This document shows, one piece after another, positions 53,069 through 61,534 of a stretch of DNA of 64,000 bases. Where the stretch lies: NCBI GenBank assembly GCA_020719945.1, contig DYPL01000001.1:3528-67527 (forward strand), written 5' to 3'. The notes under the pieces were generated by a model, which was not told the origin of the DNA, made no database searches, and saw only the letters and a program-made list of their open reading frames with translations. A program made the position numbers and the translations under genes. The stretch comes from Turneriella parva. Lineage in GTDB: Bacteria; Spirochaetota; Leptospiria; Turneriellales; Turneriellaceae. Positions within the stretch are counted from its first letter, which is position 1. Each line of letters begins with the position of its first letter.

Positions 53069-54970
53069 ATGGCTTTGCCCTTTTCCGTGGCTATGAACAA
53101 TCCCGAAGTTTCTTTTTCTGGCAACTCTCTCTATTCCGAAGAATTTGGTGATATCTATTATTCGCGCGAGGGTGGTTGTGCAGAAAAGCGGCACGTTTTT
53201 ATGGAAGGCAATGCTCTGCTGAGTCGCTGGAGTGCAGCTCCCGATCTATTTGTTATAGCGGAGCTGGGCTTTGGCACGGGTTTAAATTTTATTCTAACAG
53301 CCGATTTATATCTATCGCTGCCACAACACCAAAGGCCTTCCCGGCTGGTTTTCATGTCTGTCGAAAAAAAACTTCTTCCTAAGCATCTACTGTTGCAGGT
53401 TCTCGACGCCTGTGCCATACCGTTTGCCGAGAACTTTCTGGGTCGCTATAAGCTTATGCCCAATGGCCTGCACAGTATATTCTTTGACGAAGGTCGCATA
53501 GAACTGCGGTTGCTGGTGGGAGAGGCCGAGCAATTGCTTTCATGGAATGGACCGGTAGATGCCTGGTATCTCGATGGATTTTCTCCACAAAAGAATCCAG
53601 AGATGTGGTCGGAATCTGTTTTTAAGGCAGTGGGCAAACTTTCGGGTCCCAATGCCACAGTTGCTACGTATACCGTTTCTGCAATGGTGCGCGATTCGCT
53701 GCAATCGCAGGGATTTATAACAGAGAAGGTTCCCGGCTTTGGCAGAAAAAAAGAAATGCTGGTAGCCCGCCGGGAGGGCACCCAACCCCACGCTTTGCGC
53801 AAGCCCAAGACTGTGGCCATTATTGGTGGCGGCATTGCGGGTTGTCTGTCTGCGAGGGCACTTGCGCGCAGGGGGTACCATGTGCATCTTTTTGAGGCCC
53901 GTGGGGAGCTTTCTGCCGAGGGTTCGGGAAACAGAGCTGGAATTATTCATCCGCATATGAGTGGAGACGATTCTGTGATGACGCGGCTGAATGCCAGCGG
54001 CTATTCTTTTACCGTGAATCATGTGCGAGATGAATACGGTTGCCGAGAGTTTCAGCAGACTGGTTTGCTGAACATCCAGACAGAGGAAGACGAAGTCCGC
54101 ATGCATAAGGCGATTACCCGCTATAACTTCCCGCCGACGTTTATAGAGGCAGACGGGTGCAACTCATGGCTGGGGTTTTCTGGATTTGCGCGGCCTTCCT
54201 GTTTTTGTGAATCGGTTGTAACCCATCCCCGCATATCGATCCATTTGGGAGAGCGCGTGGAGAACTTTGAGTATCGCGGAGGGGGATGGGAGCTTGCAGG
54301 AGCGAACGGCATTCTGGGGCGTGCGGAGATATTAATTTTAGCGAATGCTGCAGCGGCCAGGCGGGGGAAGGATTTTTCGTGGCTGCCACTGCGGGAAATA
54401 AAAGGGCAGGTTGTCTATGTTCCTTCTCGCTATTTCCAGAATCTTACTGGTTTTCCCGTATCTTCCAAGGTCTATACAATTCCGCTGGGTTCTGAAGTTT
54501 TGCTCGGAGCCACCTTCGAAAAAGAATTTGAACACCGCGATTACGATGAGCAGAAGAATTTTGAGTTATGGGAAAAGCTGGGGGAAGACTACAAGGCGCA
54601 AACCGATTTGCCCGATTTGGCTTCTCTGCCGGGGCGAGTCGGGTTCAGAGCCGTTACCTACGACAGGCTTCCTCTGGTTGGCAGGCTTCCCAGGGAAGAA
54701 TCGTATTCCAGCGAGTATACGGCCAATCTAAAAGCGCGCCGTCCAAGTGATTATCCGGATTCGCCGGAGAGTTATTTTCCGGATCTTTACATTTTAAGTG
54801 GGCTTGGTGCCAGGGGACTTGTCTATGGCCCTTTGCTGGCAGAGCAGCTTGCCGCCGACATAGCCGACGAGCCATATTATATTCTTCCGGCTGATTATGC
54901 TTTCTTGAATCCAGGCAGGTTTCTAATCCGGAATCTTCGCCGCCAGCCAACAGAGCAGATATTCTTTTGA
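53069..54970 (+). CDS. mnmC: bifunctional tRNA mnm5U methyltransferase / FAD oxidoreductase
   Basis: A 633-aa enzyme that finishes mnm5(s2)U34 in tRNA. The N-terminal SAM methyltransferase (1-240) shows IAELGFGTGLNF and DAWYLDGFSPQKNPEMW. The C-terminal FAD-dependent demodification domain starts at VAIIGGGIAGCLSARALARRGY and has RVGFRAVTYDRLPLVGRL and LSGLGARGLVYGPLLAEQLA. The two-domain form is best known from Gammaproteobacteria. Codons are visibly GC-richer than in the neighbouring genes, suggesting possible transfer. Confidence 0.92.
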   Translation: MALPFSVAMNNPEVSFSGNSLYSEEFGDIYYSREGGCAEKRHVFMEGNALLSRWSAAPDLFVIAELGFGTGLNFILTADLYLSLPQHQRPSRLVFMSVEKKLLPKHLLLQVLDACAIPFAENFLGRYKLMPNGLHSIFFDEGRIELRLLVGEAEQLLSWNGPVDAWYLDGFSPQKNPEMWSESVFKAVGKLSGPNATVATYTVSAMVRDSLQSQGFITEKVPGFGRKKEMLVARREGTQPHALRKPKTVAIIGGGIAGCLSARALARRGYHVHLFEARGELSAEGSGNRAGIIHPHMSGDDSVMTRLNASGYSFTVNHVRDEYGCREFQQTGLLNIQTEEDEVRMHKAITRYNFPPTFIEADGCNSWLGFSGFARPSCFCESVVTHPRISIHLGERVENFEYRGGGWELAGANGILGRAEILILANAAAARRGKDFSWLPLREIKGQVVYVPSRYFQNLTGFPVSSKVYTIPLGSEVLLGATFEKEFEHRDYDEQKNFELWEKLGEDYKAQTDLPDLASLPGRVGFRAVTYDRLPLVGRLPREESYSSEYTANLKARRPSDYPDSPESYFPDLYILSGLGARGLVYGPLLAEQLAADIADEPYYILPADYAFLNPGRFLIRNLRRQPTEQIFF

Positions 54971-54995
54971 ACATGAATGAGAGCCTGCGAAATAG

Positions 54996-55024
54996 TTGAC
55001 GTTGTCTGTACAGTGTGGTATTGT
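54996..55024 (+). promoter_or_regulatory. sigma-70 promoter of the toxin-like remnant
   Basis: TTGACG (54996-55001), 17 nt and TATTGT (55019-55024). The ATG at 55032 begins eight nt after the -10 and has no Shine-Dalgarno. Confidence 0.45.
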
Positions 55025-55031
55025 TTCTTCA

Positions 55032-55222
55032 ATGAAAATGATATCCTGGAATCAAGAAAATATAAACTGCTCATTGAAGAAAGAGGTGTATCGTTTGAAG
55101 TGATAGCGGAACAAATACGAAAAAAGAAAATCCTAAATTGCGAGCTTAATTCACAAATGCGTGAACGGTCGGCTGATAGAATAGTAAAACTTTTCTTAAA
55201 ACAGCCGATACTGAAACTATGA
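55032..55222 (+). pseudogene. frameshifted BrnT-like toxin remnant
   Basis: The ATG at 55032 opens MKMISWNQEN, but this frame stops after 23 codons. The next frame continues with KYKLLIEERGVSFEVIAEQIRKKKIL. Joined, they match the N-terminus of BrnT-like toxins (SWN.EKN..L...RGISFE). A one-base deletion at about 55060 explains the break. After ILNCELN the frame no longer follows the family. A long frame from 54977 covers the 3' part but begins inside the promoter. No antitoxin is seen. Confidence 0.5.
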
Positions 55223-56142
55223 AACCAGCGACTTCCGTAGAACCAGTCTACAGGGTGGGTATTTCCCTGTCTTTTGCAGTATTGCTGACCTTAGGCATAC
55301 TTACAATTACTATTGCAGCAGTGCTGGCTGGAGGACTCATGTTTGGCAAAAGCCAGGTACGCGATCTCCAGGTGTACTCAATGGATAGAAATTACCAGCT
55401 TGCGCGAACACTGTTTGGCGTGGCATCTGCATATCCACTCGACAATAAAACGAGCATGGAACTGTCAGGAATATTTGCCGGAATTGTTATGAGTGAAAAA
55501 ACCCATGGAATAAGAATTCACGAAGTATTGATTCTCGGCAAAAAAGGCGAGGTGCTTTCGCACAATGATTTTTCAAAAGTGAGCCCGCGCGATGATTCCG
55601 TAAATATGATTTCGGATCGCTACAATAAAGACGCTTTTCAGAAAGCACTGACAATTCCACGGGGAGAGATACAGGTTTCCCCCTGGCCCTTTGAAATACC
55701 GGCAACAAACAATACATTGCAGGCAGGCTATCTTGCCACATTAAAACTGGTCCATCTGTATTCTACACCGCTCTTTAATGCAAAAGGTGAAGTGATAGCA
55801 TCGATCCACATTGCCATGGAAGATACGCTATTGCAGGCCCAGGCAGAAAAACTTCTTCATTCCCTTGGGCAGATTCTGCTTGTTTCCGTTGTGTTTGCCC
55901 TGTTATTAAGTGCGTTACTGATTGTAGCAGTTCACGGAAGATTTTTGTATGTTCAAAGAACATGGGAAGAGGCCATTCGATACAGGCTTGAAAATGAATA
56001 TGTGAAAGAAGCTTTTTCGCGCGATGTGCAAGGTCTCCAGAATAAAATCACAGAGTTAGAGAGAAAGACAATTGCTTCTCCGGTGCCTCCCAGAAAGCAG
56101 GAAGCAGTAGACGCAATTTTTATTGAGGATGAAAAGGCCTGA
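55219..56142 (+). CDS. membrane protein with periplasmic sensor-like domain
   Basis: A 307-aa protein with two membrane segments (about 18-42 and 217-242) that bracket a periplasmic region of about 170 residues. The region resembles a Cache/PAS-type sensor (HEVLILGKKGEVLSHNDFS, LFNAKGEVIASIHIAMEDTL). The cytoplasmic end is a short coiled coil with no enzymatic output. It overlaps the toxin remnant by 4 nt and precedes a STAS protein by 1 nt, so the STAS protein may be its output. No family assigned. Confidence 0.65.
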   Translation: MKPATSVEPVYRVGISLSFAVLLTLGILTITIAAVLAGGLMFGKSQVRDLQVYSMDRNYQLARTLFGVASAYPLDNKTSMELSGIFAGIVMSEKTHGIRIHEVLILGKKGEVLSHNDFSKVSPRDDSVNMISDRYNKDAFQKALTIPRGEIQVSPWPFEIPATNNTLQAGYLATLKLVHLYSTPLFNAKGEVIASIHIAMEDTLLQAQAEKLLHSLGQILLVSVVFALLLSALLIVAVHGRFLYVQRTWEEAIRYRLENEYVKEAFSRDVQGLQNKITELERKTIASPVPPRKQEAVDAIFIEDEKA

Positions 56143-56143
56143 T

Positions 56144-56809
56144 ATGCTGGAAATGAATACGGTAAAAGATAACAAGATTCTTGTCGTCGATCTTTCCGGG
56201 GCTCTCGATTCACAGACGAGCTCCGATTTTAAATCTTGGGTAGAAGAAAAAATTCTCGATGGATACCGATATTTCTCTCTCAATTTTTCTGACCTTGAGT
56301 ATTTGTCTTCCCGTGGAATTGCGGTTCTTCTGGAAGTGCAGACTATTTTGCGCAAAATGAAAGGCGAAACCGTTCTCATTCATGTGAATGACGAGATATC
56401 CCGGTTGCTCCGATTTTTTCACATTACGGACACAATAAAGGTTTTTGCCGGTAAAACCGAGGCAGCTGCCTATTTTCAGGGGGTAGAGCTCCAGACTCCG
56501 CAAACTGTCAAAAGTAAAGTGATGGAATCAGAAAAATCATCGGGGGTTCTTGAGCTTTCCAGTTCAGAAGAGAATCTTGAGAAAGTGGCATCTATGATTG
56601 AACCCTCCCCTCTTCAGTCTGTAGCAGAGAAACCTGCAGAACAGACTGCACAACCAGCAGAAGTGGCTCCGGAAAAACCGGCAGAAGTTTCTGTGGCGTT
56701 TGGTGTTCGCGAAATATTCTGCCAGAATTGTGGTACAAAATTAAAAGTCATAAAGCCTGGCAAATATATATGTCCTTCCTGCAGGCTTAAGTTTACCTAC
56801 GGCGGCTGA
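56144..56809 (+). CDS. STAS-domain protein with C-terminal zinc ribbon
   Basis: A 221-aa protein. The N-terminal STAS domain (about 1-105) has the phospho-switch region LEYLSSRGIAVLLEVQ. A Pro/Glu/Ala-rich linker follows, and a zinc ribbon closes the chain (FCQNCGTKLKV and YICPSCRLKF, with four cysteines in two CxxC pairs). The ATG at 56144 is preferred over 56123, which lies inside the preceding gene. The joint arrangement with the sensor-like gene suggests a partner-switch signalling pair. Confidence 0.75.
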   Translation: MLEMNTVKDNKILVVDLSGALDSQTSSDFKSWVEEKILDGYRYFSLNFSDLEYLSSRGIAVLLEVQTILRKMKGETVLIHVNDEISRLLRFFHITDTIKVFAGKTEAAAYFQGVELQTPQTVKSKVMESEKSSGVLELSSSEENLEKVASMIEPSPLQSVAEKPAEQTAQPAEVAPEKPAEVSVAFGVREIFCQNCGTKLKVIKPGKYICPSCRLKFTYGG

Positions 56810-57106
56810 TTATTTAGAAGGCTTTTGGGCTTTTGCTTCCGGGATGACAGAAATTTTTTTCTTGAGATCCCACTCTCTGTACGGAGCGAGCGCTTCTATG
56901 CGGGCATCAGTGACAAAGTAAAATTTCTCTGCATATTTCACAAGAGCTCCGTGGTAATCTGCATGTTTCCCCTTGAAGTCTACACGCCCCAGTTCTTTTA
57001 CAGCAGACCAGTTGTCGCATGTTTTCAACACGGGTACTTTGTAAAGGTGGAGTTCGCGTATTTTGCCTTCGGTTAATCCGCGCGATAGTAATGTTTCCCA
57101 ATCCAT
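56810..57106 (-). CDS. hypothetical protein
   Basis: A 98-aa protein, convergent with the STAS gene. It has VDFKGKHADYHGALVKYAEKFYFVTDARIEAL in the middle and a lysine-rich tail. A faint resemblance to RecU-type nucleases (VDFKG...) is too short to use. No function assigned. Confidence 0.55.
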   Translation of the reverse strand: MDWETLLSRGLTEGKIRELHLYKVPVLKTCDNWSAVKELGRVDFKGKHADYHGALVKYAEKFYFVTDARIEALAPYREWDLKKKISVIPEAKAQKPSK

Positions 57107-57146
57107 TATCCCTTACAGGGATAATGGTACGCATGGTCAAGATTTT

Positions 57147-57175
57147 TTGCTTTCTTTTACAGAGCGAACTGATAA
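57147..57175 (+). promoter_or_regulatory. probable dnaN promoter
   Basis: TTGCTT (57147-57152), 17 nt and TGATAA (57170-57175), about 55 nt before the dnaN ATG. Confidence 0.45.
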
Positions 57176-57229
57176 AATGACAATCAAAACTGACAATTGA
57201 GTGCCCGCATATTTGGAGTAAAAGAATAT

Positions 57230-58384
57230 ATGAAATTTCAAACTGGTAAAGATCTCATCGAAAAAGCAATGGCACGCATTGATACAATTGTGCCGGCCCG
57301 CGAAACAACTACGCTTCTGTCGAATGTATTTATTACCATTGAGAAAGATTCGGTGAGTATTACTGCCTCGGATATGGAAAGTACCGTGCGCATAGCCGTG
57401 CCGGCAGAAAATACAGAGCCGGGTGAAATTATTGTGCGGGCAAAAAAATTTTCAGAAATTGCACGCCAGCTCCGTTCTGATCAGATTGTGTTTAAGACTG
57501 TAGAACCCGAGAATGCAGAGTCCGTAGAATCGGATGAAACTCTTTATGATGTGTTAATAGAAGGTTCTGGTAAAAGCTCTGCCCGCTATAAAATGTCTGG
57601 CAAAGATCGCTCTCTTTTTCCTGCCATTAACCAGGTCTCCGAAGACAGGCTTTCTAATGTTCCGTCTGCCGTACTCGACGAAATGGTTAAAAAAACAATC
57701 TACTCCATTACACAGGAAGATAACCGCTATATTTACAATGGCCTTGCTTTTCAGGCAGACGGCAACAAACTTACCGTTATAGGTACGGACGGGCGCCGCC
57801 TTGCCGCTATCAGTCGCACACTAGAGAATCCCGTGACGCTGTCTCTCGATGCAGCAGCCGATACAGTTGTGCATTCCAAAGCAATCCGTGAGCTGCAAAA
57901 ACTCATAGACTCTGCCCCGGTCGTAAAACTGGGTGTAGAGCAGCGCGACATATTTTTTAAAATTGGAGACGCAGAGCTCGTGAGCCGCCTGGTAGAAGGA
58001 AAATTTCCAGATTACCGGCGCGTGATTCCAGAAAGCCTTTCTATTGAATTTACGCTGAACCGCGAAGATCTTCTGAATGCTTTATCTCAGGTGAAAGTAA
58101 TGACAGAGCCGCCTTCGTTTCAGGTTCGCTTGACCCTTGAGGGAGGAGAACTGCACCTCGTTGCGAATACTCCTCAGGTTGGTACAGCAGAGATGACTCT
58201 GCCCATTGGCTATACAGGCGAAAAGCTTGAGATAGGTTTTAACGCAACCTATATGATCGACATTCTTCGTTCTTTGAGCTGTGATACAATAAAACTTGGA
58301 TTTAACGATTCAGCGCGCCCCATTGTTGTTTTTGATACAGACGATGCGGACTTTCTTGCGCTTGTCATGCCCATGAAAATTTAA
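57230..58384 (+). CDS. dnaN: DNA polymerase III beta subunit (sliding clamp)
   Basis: Processivity clamp of replication, 384 aa. Three repeated clamp domains are visible: MKFQTGKDLIEKAMARIDTIVPARET, the middle FPAINQVSEDRLSNVPSAVLDEMVKKTIYSI and the end LVMPMKI. Start is the ATG at 57230, twelve nt after GGAG; a GTG at 57197 is further from the family start. Followed by recF. dnaA, often adjacent, is not here, and the DnaA-box cluster lies 42 kb away. Confidence 0.95.
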   Translation: MKFQTGKDLIEKAMARIDTIVPARETTTLLSNVFITIEKDSVSITASDMESTVRIAVPAENTEPGEIIVRAKKFSEIARQLRSDQIVFKTVEPENAESVESDETLYDVLIEGSGKSSARYKMSGKDRSLFPAINQVSEDRLSNVPSAVLDEMVKKTIYSITQEDNRYIYNGLAFQADGNKLTVIGTDGRRLAAISRTLENPVTLSLDAAADTVVHSKAIRELQKLIDSAPVVKLGVEQRDIFFKIGDAELVSRLVEGKFPDYRRVIPESLSIEFTLNREDLLNALSQVKVMTEPPSFQVRLTLEGGELHLVANTPQVGTAEMTLPIGYTGEKLEIGFNATYMIDILRSLSCDTIKLGFNDSARPIVVFDTDDADFLALVMPMKI

Positions 58385-58482
58385 GGAAATTTAATTTTTT
58401 TAAAAGAATTATTGCCGGTGTGTATAAAGGGTGATCTATTAAAAATTTTAATCAAATTTTTTATTAGTAGAGGTTCCCTTTA

Positions 58483-59649
58483 ATGTTCGCAGAAACCGGT
58501 TTAACAGCTTTGCGGGCTCTTGCCGTTAAGCTTACAAATTTCCGGTGTTATCCCTCTCTGGAAATTTCAATGGACAGCGATCTTGTTTTGATTACGGGCC
58601 ACAACGGTGCTGGCAAAACGTCTATTCTCGAAGCGGTTTCTGTTATTTCTTCCCTTAAATCCTTTCGGGGCGCAAAAGACCAAACCATGGTTCAATGGAG
58701 CCAAGACTTTTATTCCATTCAGTTGCGGTATCGGATATCCGCTGGAGAGGAAGAAGTTCGGCTGGCTTATGGAAAAAATCCGGGAACCTCCGGGCCCATG
58801 CAGAGAAAAATTACTCTCAATCGAGAACAGGTTATTAAATCGGCGGATTTGCTGGGCAGATTCCGCTCGGTTGTTTTTTCTCCCGATGATATTTCGATCG
58901 TGGATTCTGCTCCCGGAGTTCGAAGAAAATTCTTTGATCTCATTTTATCAACCATGTATCCCGCTTACTTTAGTGCCCTGCGCCATTATCAAAAGTCTTT
59001 AGATATGAGATCTTCTCTGTTGAAATCCGGCGAAAAAAGAGCAGATGTGTTTGATGCCATTGAGTCTGAGATGGCGATTCACGGCGCCTCTTTGCAGGCC
59101 TACCGACTGGAGTTTGCTAAAAAATACAGCCAGCCTTTTGGGGAGTATATTGAGCAAATTTCCGGTGGGAAAGATTCATGGACGCTCGTGTATCGGCCTT
59201 CGGTAGAGGGCGGCGAGCAAACAGAGATATTTAGAGCGGCTATGCAGAGTCGACGGGGAAAAGATTTTGTTGTAAAGCAGAATACTGCCGGAGTACAGAG
59301 GGATCTCTGGAAAATAGAAAACCCGCAGAGTGGACAGGATCTTTCTGATATTGCATCGCAGGGCCAAAAGCGGACGGCGGCTCTATCCCTTAAAATGTCT
59401 CAGTATGCGTATTATACCCGGGTTACGCGGCAAATTCCTGTTCTGCTGATAGACGATGTACTCAATGAGTTAGATCTTTCGCGTCGAAAGCAGTTTATTC
59501 AGTTTCTTCATAAAACCGGACAGGCTATTGTCACGACCACGGATGTAACTGGAATGGAAGACTTTCTAGAAGAAAGGGCAGGCAGAACCAGCATAACGCA
59601 TTATGAAATTTCGGGCGATAATATTCCTGTGGCCCGCAGACTGCTATAG
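58483..59649 (+). CDS. recF: DNA replication and repair protein RecF
   Basis: SMC-like ATPase that loads RecA at gaps, 388 aa. LRALAVKLTNFRCYPSLEI, the Walker A box GHNGAGKTSILEAVS, the signature SQGQKRTAALSLKMSQ and Walker B VLLIDDVLNELDLSRRKQF are clear. 98 nt of AT-rich sequence separates it from dnaN. Confidence 0.94.
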   Translation: MFAETGLTALRALAVKLTNFRCYPSLEISMDSDLVLITGHNGAGKTSILEAVSVISSLKSFRGAKDQTMVQWSQDFYSIQLRYRISAGEEEVRLAYGKNPGTSGPMQRKITLNREQVIKSADLLGRFRSVVFSPDDISIVDSAPGVRRKFFDLILSTMYPAYFSALRHYQKSLDMRSSLLKSGEKRADVFDAIESEMAIHGASLQAYRLEFAKKYSQPFGEYIEQISGGKDSWTLVYRPSVEGGEQTEIFRAAMQSRRGKDFVVKQNTAGVQRDLWKIENPQSGQDLSDIASQGQKRTAALSLKMSQYAYYTRVTRQIPVLLIDDVLNELDLSRRKQFIQFLHKTGQAIVTTTDVTGMEDFLEERAGRTSITHYEISGDNIPVARRLL

Positions 59650-59662
59650 TCGGTAATGGTAC

Positions 59663-59689
59663 TAAAGAATCTTAATACCATGCCGATAG
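59663..59689 (+). promoter_or_regulatory. sigma-28 (FliA) promoter of an M23 peptidase gene
   Basis: TAAAGAAT (59663-59670), exactly 11 nt, and GCCGATAG (59682-59689) against the consensus TAAAGTTT-N11-GCCGATAA. The GTG start at 59696 falls where transcription should begin, so the message is predicted to be leaderless. Confidence 0.7.
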
Positions 59690-59695
59690 CATAGT

Positions 59696-60550
59696 GTGGT
59701 CCGACTGTTTGTTCTTGTAGTTCTGCCAGCATTTATCCATGCCAATATTGGAATACCGCGCATACAATCTCTGGAATATTCTGATCTTCAAATCCAAGAA
59801 CAGAGAAAAGAAACCGCTGAAAACCTTCACAGAATTGCAAGCGGTGAAATGCCTTCTCTGCGCTTTCGTTTGTACCGCCTTAAAAAAGAAGATAACTTTT
59901 TTACAGTAATGGCAAAAACAATGCTCGATCATGATACACTTTCTACGGTCAACAATCTTGAAACTCTGTGGTCACATTCTCCCGGTGACGAATGGATTAT
60001 TCCCAATGCAAGAGGGATAGCCATTCAGGGCCAGCCTGCAGAGATTGCTCGTCAATACAAAGTACCTCTTTCCGCCGTGTTCAGCATGCCGGGTCATCCG
60101 GGGTTTTATTTTATTCCCGGTGGAAAACTTGCCGTGGAGCAAAAGGGTTTCCTGAATTTAACAGCTTTTATTAGACCCGTTTCTGGCAAGGTGACTTCGC
60201 GCTTTGGAAAACGATCGGATCCATTTACCCACAAGGAAAAGTTTCACAAGGGAATTGATATTGCCTGCGAAATTGGAACTCCCGTAGTTGCGGCTGCTTC
60301 TGGAACGGTAGAATTTGTCGGGTGGAAAAGCGGCTATGGAAAAACGGTGATTATAGACCATGGAAACGGATACAAAACTCTCTATGGCCATTTGAGCAGT
60401 TACTCTATTGAGCGCGGCTCCAAGGTAGAGCAGGGAAAAAAAATAGCCCTTTCCGGAAATACGGGTAGATCGACAGGAGCGCACCTTCACTTTGAAGTAA
60501 GAAAAGGCGGCACGCCGCAACGCCCGCTGTTTGCAGAGCACGGCATATAG
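59696..60550 (+). CDS. secreted M23-family peptidase
   Basis: A 284-aa LytM-type zinc endopeptidase. A signal peptide (MVRLFVLVVLPAFIHA) is followed by a LysM-like region (EDNFFTVMAKTMLDHDTLSTVNNL). The catalytic domain has FHKGIDIACEIGTPVVAAASG (zinc His and Asp) and GAHLHFEVRKGG (HxH). It trims or cross-links peptidoglycan in the periplasm. The GTG start is supported by the signal peptide. The FliA promoter suggests a role with the periplasmic flagellum, for example local wall remodelling. Confidence 0.88.
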   Translation: MVRLFVLVVLPAFIHANIGIPRIQSLEYSDLQIQEQRKETAENLHRIASGEMPSLRFRLYRLKKEDNFFTVMAKTMLDHDTLSTVNNLETLWSHSPGDEWIIPNARGIAIQGQPAEIARQYKVPLSAVFSMPGHPGFYFIPGGKLAVEQKGFLNLTAFIRPVSGKVTSRFGKRSDPFTHKEKFHKGIDIACEIGTPVVAAASGTVEFVGWKSGYGKTVIIDHGNGYKTLYGHLSSYSIERGSKVEQGKKIALSGNTGRSTGAHLHFEVRKGGTPQRPLFAEHGI

Positions 60551-60786
60551 AGGTTCCCTCTATTTATTTCCTGAGAAAGGTCTGAAAAAGTTTGCCTTCT
60601 GCTCGGTTCGCGTTCAGACCTTACTTCCGGTCCATGGATGGATCGGCAAAACGCGCAGAAAACGACCTGTGCCGAGCCACTTGCACTGAGCTTGTCGAAG
60701 TGAGTCGAGCATAGTTTTCGCCCCAGTGTATTGCGCTCTGAATGCGTAGCAAGCCGTTGGCAAAAAGTCCACACAGAGGGATTTTT
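60551..60786. repeat. repeat-rich intergenic region, possible mobile-repeat remnant
   Basis: A non-coding stretch of 236 bp. A 10-bp inverted repeat AAGGTCTGAA (60577-60586) / TTCAGACCTT (60613-60622) is followed by CTGAGCTTGTCGAAG (60686-60700), a sequence I know as a dispersed repeat in other bacterial genomes. TCTGAAAAA at 60581 is mirrored by TTTTTTCAGA at 60782-60791. No gene or promoter is evident. The inverted ends suggest a MITE-like relic. Confidence 0.35.
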
Positions 60787-61533
60787 TCAGAGTTTAGCTA
60801 AAAGAAATCTGGCTTCCCGCACAACGATGGGATCCTTATTGGTTGATGCAATGGACTGAATCCTCTGCCTTGCGCGCGGGTCAGGTATCTTGATGAGCTG
60901 GTCCATAATCACGATAATTTCTATGGGGTCTTCGTACACGTAACTGCGTTTAATGAGATACGTATATGCGCGTGGATCCTGGTACCAGATGAGCGTATCG
61001 TACACTTCGCGCAAGACATTTATATTCTTCTCTTTTAGCATCAGGAGAATTCCGGAAAAGTAGGCTTTTTTGCCGCGTTCACTCGGAAAGTTGCTTATGT
61101 TGCGCACTGCAATTTCGCGGACCATCCATTCAGGATCGCGAAGCATTTCGCCAGATAGCTTCAGCTCCTGGTCGTCGTTGGGAAAAGAAATCAGAGTGAC
61201 GAGCGCATGGTAGCGCAGCATGGCGCTGTTTGTTTTGAGCATGGGGGGAATATGGCTGATATTATTTGCCAGCGAAAATTGTTCCGTTACCTTCAGGGCT
61301 TCTATCTGGACTCTTTCGTGCTGCGTTAAAAGGCCGGCCAGAATAATTTCGTGCTCTTCTACGGTAGAGGGAGCAACCTGAAACGCGGAGAGTATTTCTA
61401 CTTTCTCCTGCCAGTTTTGGGCCTTAAATTGTTCCAGAGTTATGGAAGGATTGCTCAACGCAACCTCTCGCTTTTTTGGGCTGGCACAACGGATGGCAAG
61501 AACGGCAAGGAGCAATAGTGCGTAGGGTTTCAT
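60787..61533 (-). CDS. HEAT-repeat protein, putative lipoprotein
   Basis: A 248-aa protein of HEAT-like helices (MVREIAVRNISNFPSE, NVLREVYDTLIWYQDPRAYTYL). The N-terminus MKPYALLLLAVLAIRCASP resembles a lipoprotein signal with Cys16, but Arg at -1 is atypical even for spirochaetes. ATG at 61533 is chosen because the hydrophobic segment starts there. Partner unknown; it follows the barrel gene directly. Confidence 0.65.
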   Translation of the reverse strand: MKPYALLLLAVLAIRCASPKKREVALSNPSITLEQFKAQNWQEKVEILSAFQVAPSTVEEHEIILAGLLTQHERVQIEALKVTEQFSLANNISHIPPMLKTNSAMLRYHALVTLISFPNDDQELKLSGEMLRDPEWMVREIAVRNISNFPSERGKKAYFSGILLMLKEKNINVLREVYDTLIWYQDPRAYTYLIKRSYVYEDPIEIIVIMDQLIKIPDPRARQRIQSIASTNKDPIVVREARFLLAKL

Positions 61534-61534
61534 G

